In this document: one piece after another, positions 58,402 through 64,000 of the stretch
Layout: each line of letters starts with the position of its first letter
How positions within the stretch are numbered: the stretch's first letter is position 1
Assembly: GCA_947069175.1 (NCBI GenBank)
Contig: CAMTDV010000030.1
Coordinates: 101,084,411-101,148,410, forward strand
Direction: 5' to 3'
DNA from: Scalesia atractyloides
Taxonomy: Eukaryota; Streptophyta; Magnoliopsida; Asterales; Asteraceae
Length of the DNA: 64,000 nt
Notes under the pieces: model-generated
Databases searched by the model: none
Told to the model about the DNA's origin: nothing
What the model saw: only the letters and a program-made list of their open reading frames with translations
Program-made: the position numbers and the translations under genes

Positions 58402-60242
58402 CATCCCCACACTTTCTTTTGCTTGCTCTCAAGCATATCTGTTTTTCACTTTCATGTGGGTCGAATGAAGAATACACTTCCCATTCTTGAGATGTATGTA
58501 AAGGTCTCAAGTCATACCCGGTTCAAACGTTTTACAATTTACGAGATATTTACCGTTAAATGAATAATCACATAAACAATGGTTACCCAAAATTAACTCG
58601 CCCTTGAAACTCACAACTCATACACATTCCTCGCAATGTTCACTCTACTCGGTTTACAAATTGGCTAATTTTTATAAGTATTAGCATCCTTCAAAGCAAT
58701 CGCTCAATACCGAATAGAACATGTACCCGCATAGGCTTGTAGCTCAATCATTCTCCACCGCCCAACACGAATACTAAACACAAGTCAAAAGGTCTTTAAA
58801 GGGTTGTAACGAGGCTAGGCGAAGGGTAGGAAATAAGATGTTTTAAAGTGGCTAAGGTGATGAAAATTCGATTCTTATTTCAAAACAACTATTCTAAACA
58901 AAACATCTAAAAATAACAACTATGAGGAAATTATATTTTTGCCTTTTATTCAACAACTAATAACTCATATTTTTGTATTTTTCTCAATAATTTCCCATTC
59001 TTTTTCACCACATTTTCTGTTTTTTTTTCACGTAAACTGTACAAACACATAATCCTAAAATCAAACTTTCATCACACGGGTTTAAAAGAAATGGTCTATG
59101 GTCGTGGGCTAAGTGGGTAGTCAAACGAAAGGTTTAGGATCAAATTGGGTTACTAAGGGATATGTTTGGCTAAGGATGAAAATGGTTTTAAAAGAAAAGG
59201 TTAACCTAATGCCTTAATCATTCTTGTGCTCGTATTCGGTCTGTGGTCTCAAACGTATCAAAAGCTTCAAGTTCTACAATACATGACTAATGGTCCACCC
59301 AACAAAGAAATATGTGCATATATCTATGATATTTAAAGTGGCTCAAAAATCTCACGCATAAAGGGTATGGTGTATGATGTTCACAAGTTACAAGTTTCTT
59401 AGGCGGATTATTCTCAACTAACCACCCGTTAAATACCCGTCATGCTATTTGTTTGAACTTGACTATGACAAAAGACCACATGGGTTGTGCCATCCCTTAT
59501 CAACTTGGTTACCTGCTTTTTAGATCACTTGAAACAAAGACATTTTTAAAATTTTCCCCCATCCCCACACTTGAGGTTAATATTGTCCAATGTGTAGTGT
59601 TTAAATGAATGGGTCAAAATCCAAAATTTTTCTCCCCATCCCCACAATTGAGGTTAACATTGTCCTCAATGTGTAGGAATAGAGCTTTTACGCGCAAGGG
59701 ATGTGACACAGCTAAATTCCCAATATTTTCACCTCCGGTAAAATATGGTACAATTTACAGTCCACTTATTAACTAACTACGAATCAAAGCTAAATGGAAA
59801 CGTATGCACCTGATTTTTGAGATCGTTATTCATGTGCTCTTTCATCTTTCACAAAAATTGATCGTCTCATGAATATGATACCCTGCAAATCTTAACCCTT
59901 GTGTAGAAGCATGTTTCTCACAACCATTAAAATTTGTTAGCTATTCCATCCTACCATTTTTATGAAAAACTTACCAAAGCATACGTTAATTAGCTTGATT
60001 TATGTGGAAAAATAATTTACAACAACAAAAAGCCTAACTCACTTTCGTAGGAATCACGGTTGCATTTAGCTTATGCAACAAGCCCTTTTAAACCTTCCGA
60101 TAGCTCGGAAGGACGAGTAGGTCTCGTGAGGGTTATATAGAGAACACACCCACAACATTCATTTAACTAGGAAAGCAATAAAATACTATTACTACTAAAA
60201 GAAAAGAAACAAATATACAACAACAACAATACACATAACACC
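58402..60242 (-). other. 3' non-coding spacer of the Athila-like element
   Basis: No ORF. Two CCCCATCCCCACA(C/A)TTGAGGTTAA copies at 59567 and 59636. The place where pol and env-like genes would be in a full Athila. Confidence 0.7.
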
Positions 60243-61974
60243 TCATGGTGGTCGAACGGAGTGCTTGTCGCCCACGAACTCTTCCACATCACTGACCGGT
60301 GATTCATACCATTTATTTCCAAACGGGCCATACCTCCTTAGTTCTTCCTCTGCCTTCTTCTCTTGAGGCGACTTCTTCACTTTCTTCTTCTTGACCGGCT
60401 TCTTCGAATATCCAAACCTACCAACCATAACACATATCTTTTTGTTCGGATTCATGTCCACTTTTGGACACTCATCCTCACCGAGTGGGTTAGTAAATTT
60501 AGAAAAAAACATTCAACTTTAGTTCCCAATCCCCAAATCTCATGCTTACCGTTCCTGTTGCACAATTTATTATGGCATTAGCAGTTGCCAGGAACGGTCT
60601 ACCCAATATGACTATCGGTTGGGTGTCCTCTACACACCCAACATAGTCAACTACCAAAAAGTCAACTGGCTAATAGCAATCTTCAACCTTCACTATCACA
60701 TCTTCCACCATCCCCCTTGGATGCGTGAGAGTCTGATCGGCCAACACCACGGGGGTGTCGAACTTTTTCAAAGGACCAAAATCATATTGGTCATACAGAC
60801 TCCCAGGCAAGATGCTCACACAAGCTCCAAGATCTAGGAGCGCCCTCTTAATTTTGAATTTACCAATCTGGATTGGAATAAAAGGGTCTCCCGGATCTTC
60901 AGATTTTTGGGGGAGGGCACTCGATAAAACGGCACTAACATGAGATATTAAATCAATCGGTTCAGGTAGTTTGTTGTGTCGTTTTTCGATGCTTAACTCC
61001 TTCAAACATTCAACAAGAGCAGGAACCTTTATTATGGCATTAAGCAATGGTAAATTGATTTTTGCTTGCTTAAAACTTTCACACCTCTCGTCCTTTGGTG
61101 GGGTTTGTTTTCTCACCATTGATGTCTTAATTGGTTTTAATAGAGCCAGTGGATATGGGATGGCATTAAAATCCACACCCATATCATTAGCCCTAGCATG
61201 CAATTCGTTTAAACAACTTTCACAAAAAGAATTTTTTGACTTATCTTTTTCAATTTTAGTTTGTGAAATTGTTTCTTGCTCATGTTCGCTTTCATCACTA
61301 AAATCCTCCACTACACCATCAACAAGTTGTGGTGGTGGAGTACTCTCAACACTACAAACCTCATCATTCAAAAGAAGACTTACCGTGTTAATGTGCACAT
61401 TTCTCACATTATTCCTGCTTGAACTTTGATGCTTCGGGTTCACTGTAGTGTCATTCGGAAGCCTTCCTCCGCTTCCACACATTTGGGATACTTCCTCCGC
61501 AAGTTGGCCTACTTGCTTCTCCAATGCCTTATGAGATTTGTCGCGTACCTCGAACTCTTTCCTCACCCCCGCCTTGATCACTTGGTTCGATGTCGTGATA
61601 ACATTCATGATGGCATCTAACTTTGAGTTGAGCGAATCATCACTTGTTTGAGAATTTGAGTTTCCGCCTCCATTACCACCTTGATTATACCCTCTTTGGT
61701 AGCTTCCTTCTCGGTTTTGGTACCCAAGGTTACCCCCTTGGTTGCAATTCCTTTGGTAGCCCCCGTAGCTACCACCTTGGCGGTTTTGGTACGATGATCC
61801 GCCTTGATTCCCCGTATAAAAATTTGGGTTCAGTTGATTCTCAGCGTTCCCACACCGGAAGTTAGGGTGATTTCTCAACCCGGGATGATAAGTGTTTGAG
61901 TTCATTTCGTTATGCTTGCGGTCACCGACACTTGATTCACTTCTTCGGTGTCTTCGGCTTTTTCCATTTGACAT
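60243..61974 (-). pseudogene. Athila-like gag 3' part and aspartic protease, interrupted
   Basis: 61974-60670 encodes a Gly/Asn/Tyr/Gln-rich segment (NQGGSSYQNRQGGSYGGYQR), a coiled part, then a retropepsin-like domain with LLDLGACVSILPGSLY, where the usual catalytic D-T/S-G is D-L-G as in Athila relatives. A TAG at 60670-60672 interrupts it. The same frame continues in protease-like sequence (IVILGRPFLATANAIINCAT), then a run of seven T (minus strand, near 60508) shifts frame into a 89-aa Lys-rich tail ending at 60243. Dead or needing read-through; I infer dead. Confidence 0.8.
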
Positions 61975-62099
61975 TCGTTGGTTCTAAGATCAAGTCCCCC
62001 ACACCCATCGCAACCCGCGAACTGTACCACATTAACTTCCTTTTTCTTCATACGGGCCAACTCCCGTTCCAATGTAAAATGCGGTCCCTTGAACTAGAA

Positions 62100-63706
62100 T
62101 CAAGGGTAGTGACCGGGATATAGGGTGCTTCTTAGCTCGGTCACCGACTCTTTAGCTTTCGATCTCTTTGCCATTCTCTCGGGGAATTCCCAATCATCGT
62201 CCTCCTGATTGCTTAGTATTGTTCCATTGCTAGTCGACTCAAGATGGTTCCATGTCTCACCATCTAAACCTCTTACAAAACACTTTACCAACTCCCACTT
62301 CTCAATTTGATGGTGTGGGCATTTCCTAATCAACTCCTTATATCTCATAAATGCCTCGTGTAGTGGCTCACTCAACAACTGCTTAAAAGAACGGATTTCA
62401 TCCGAGCATCATCAGTTTTAACCATCGAATAATATTCCTCCAAAAACGCTTGTTGCATCACAACCCAGTTGTGAATACTATTCGTAGGTAGTGTCAAAAC
62501 CCACTATTTGGCCTTATCCTTCAAGGAAAATTGAAATAACCGCAATCGGATCTCATCTTGCGAAAAGTGACCACCCCCAATGGTACTACATATGGCCGAA
62601 AATTCTACCAAATAGGTGTAAGGCTCGTCATTCGATCGCCCATTAAAATGAGAAAGGATGTTGATGTAATTCGGCTTGCAATCAAAAGCCACCCTTCCTC
62701 TCGGTGGTGGTACAATCGGAGAATCGTTTTTCAATATCATCGGTCGAAACCGACCATCGACTCCTTGCGGTGGTTGACGTTGGTTGTTGCGATTGTGCCT
62801 ATTATCCCTTGGTGGACCGTTCACCTCTTGATCCCCCATTCTTCGATCACCTCGTCTATCACCGTCTCGATTACCCCCTTGATTCTCGCCACCCACGTAT
62901 TGTGGAATCCGATTACGATTGGCATTTTGATTGTTGTAATTGTTGTTACCATAGTCTCGGTTCCTATTGTTATTACGTGGTTGACGGTTGTTCCCATAAC
63001 CGTCATTTCTACCGTAGTCGTAACCGTATCCATCATAATCCCCCACAACATTCGCATATTGATACCCCCCATCATCATAACCAAAATTCCCACCGTTGTG
63101 GAAAAACCCTTCATTATCATTCCCCATCCATCATCTTCAACCCGATCATTATAATATCCCCCATCGTCCGAGTATTCCGTGTGAACACTCACATGTTCTG
63201 GTGATTGATAACCGGGTACACTATATGGTTCGTCATCTGGGATATTATTCCTCAATTCATCAAGATTGACGAATTAGCCTTCATTCGCGGGATTGCCACG
63301 ATTCACATTAACACCCCGGTTGGCGTTAGTATTGCGGTTATTGACATTTGGTGGTAATGGGATTTGTCGGTTTTGGTTTTGAGGTGGAGGTATATGAGCT
63401 CGTTGGTTGAGGTTTTGGTTAGGACCGCGATTTTGAAATGGTGGTGTAGGTGGTCTTGAATTGTTACCATCCGGTTGGTTGTTTGGGTTTTTGAGGTGGG
63501 TGATTAGGGTATTGGTGTTGATGTTGGTTGACGTTTTGGTTATCCATTGGAGCGGTTCCAACAGATGAGGTACTTGGTGTGTTGGGTTTTGGTGGATTAG
63601 AGACAACAGATGCCTCTAACCGGTTGGCTAGGTTTCTTCTAACGACACGCTCAATCTCCGGGTCGAATACTAATGGTGAAGTTCTTCCGGAATTTCGTGT
63701 ATGCAT
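62100..63706 (-). pseudogene. Athila-like gag 5' part, frameshifted
   Basis: Starts at 63706 (MHTRNSGRTSPLVFDPEIER), a typical Athila Gag opening. Frame shifts occur near 63500 and between 63255 and 63127, an in-frame stop lies near 63272, and another at 62504. The pieces include a Gly/Asn/Tyr-rich region, then NILSHFNGRSNDEPYTYLVE and EAFMRYKELIRKCPHHQIEK from the gag core. Multiple lesions mean no full Gag is made from this copy. Confidence 0.8.
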
Positions 63707-63830
63707 ACACTACCTGTAACCTGCACAAGTAACACACCCGCGTAACACAATAGCAGATATGATAATAAGAAAACAATCAATTAAATAGTTAATCACGAAA
63801 ATAAATAAATCCCAACGCAAAGCGACGAAC

Positions 63831-63848
63831 TCCCCGGCAACGGCGCCA
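63831..63848 (-). promoter_or_regulatory. Primer binding site (tRNA-Asp)
   Basis: Minus strand TGGCGCCGTTGCCGGGGA, 18 nt complementary to the 3' end of plant tRNA-Asp including CCA. It lies 19 nt inside the LTR boundary at 63868. Confidence 0.93.
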
Positions 63849-63867
63849 AAATTTGATTGAAGCCTCG

Positions 63868-64000
63868 TGCCCGGTCAAAGATAATATTTATAAACCCGAT
63901 TTACCCTCAACTATGAGTTAGTGGTAGCACGGGGTCGATCCACGAAGAGTCTGTGGTTTGCGTACGGACAAGATTGATTTTTAATTAAGATTGTCACTTT
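63868..64000 (-). repeat. 5' LTR of the Athila-like element (partial)
   Basis: The visible 133 bp match 56880-57010 except at the very end of the LTR and for a 2-nt indel (TTTTAATTAAGATTG against TTTTAATAGATTG). Confidence 0.9.

Larger units (their letters stand above)
56879..64000 (-). mobile_element. Athila-like non-autonomous LTR retrotransposon (cut by window end)
   Basis: Minus orientation. 3' LTR 56879-58401, 5' LTR from 63868 beyond the edge. PBS to tRNA-Asp, broken gag and protease, ~1.8 kb non-coding 3' spacer, polypurine tract at 58402-58420 (minus AAAAGAAAGTGTGGGGATG). No RT, RNase H or integrase in any frame. tRNA-Asp priming and the Gag wording fit the Athila/Tat branch of Ty3/Gypsy. 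Confidence 0.85.

Noticed and set aside
62558..63204. Long plus-strand open frames (up to 198 codons)
   Set aside because: Antisense shadows of the Asn/Gly-rich gag remnant on the minus strand.
42838..64000. Endogenous pararetrovirus or other viral insertion
   Set aside because: The only retroelement coding regions are Ty3/Gypsy-type gag and protease with LTRs, PBS and PPT; no movement protein, coat-type or viral RT signature was seen.

Overview
This is plant nuclear DNA: split genes with GT-AG introns, a nuclear tRNA-Ser, long AT-rich intergenic stretches, PPR and mitochondrial-carrier genes, and many nested LTR retrotransposons and MITEs. Repeat style (GAGCTCGAGC-rich and AACCGGTT-rich hAT-like repeats, Athila-like and tRNA-Met-primed elements) makes me think of Asteraceae. 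That is an impression from memory, not a proof.

Region 0-25 kb is gene-bearing. It holds, in order: an organellar RNA-editing type PPR gene (+, cut by the left window edge), tRNA-Ser(AGA) (-), SNU13 (-, 5 exons), a BT1-type adenine nucleotide carrier (+, 3 exons, with a one-base frameshift near its end) and an NADH-cytochrome b5 reductase-like gene (-, 12 exons). SNU13 and BT1 are head to head. The space between them is mostly a PIF/Harbinger-type element (11395-15053) whose own ORF1 was later split by a solo LTR (11824-14141). BT1 and the reductase converge. MITEs sit in the introns of all three split genes.

Region 25-42.8 kb is repeat-rich. It contains a decayed PPR pseudogene (-, 26930-27965), several foldback/MITE elements (two with clear target duplications), local duplications, and a 3.7 kb solo-LTR-like block (35361-39035). 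That block carries a 40-bp-period array of 20-nt palindromes (37894-38210). A small intact RanBP2-type zinc-finger gene lies at 40335-40814.

Region 42.8-51 kb is one very young LTR retrotransposon (42838-51028, minus orientation). It has 2529-bp LTRs differing at one base that I could find, a 5-bp target duplication, a tRNA-Met primer site, a polypurine tract and an intact gag, but no pol. It is therefore a non-autonomous gag-only (TR-GAG-like) element. Each LTR carries a five-copy minisatellite and four tRNA-like blocks with Pol III box motifs.

Region 51-64 kb holds old repeats, a second copy of sequence found upstream of the zinc-finger gene, and an Athila-like element (from 56879, minus, cut by the right edge). 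That element has a tRNA-Asp primer site and a gag-protease region broken by stops and frameshifts, with no RT or integrase.

The host genes do not form an operon-like unit. Their products act separately: mitochondrial RNA editing, spliceosome/snoRNP assembly, nucleotide transport, electron transfer to cytochrome b5, and an unknown RNA- or protein-binding zinc-finger role. The possible interest of the order is conserved linkage with Arabidopsis (see findings).
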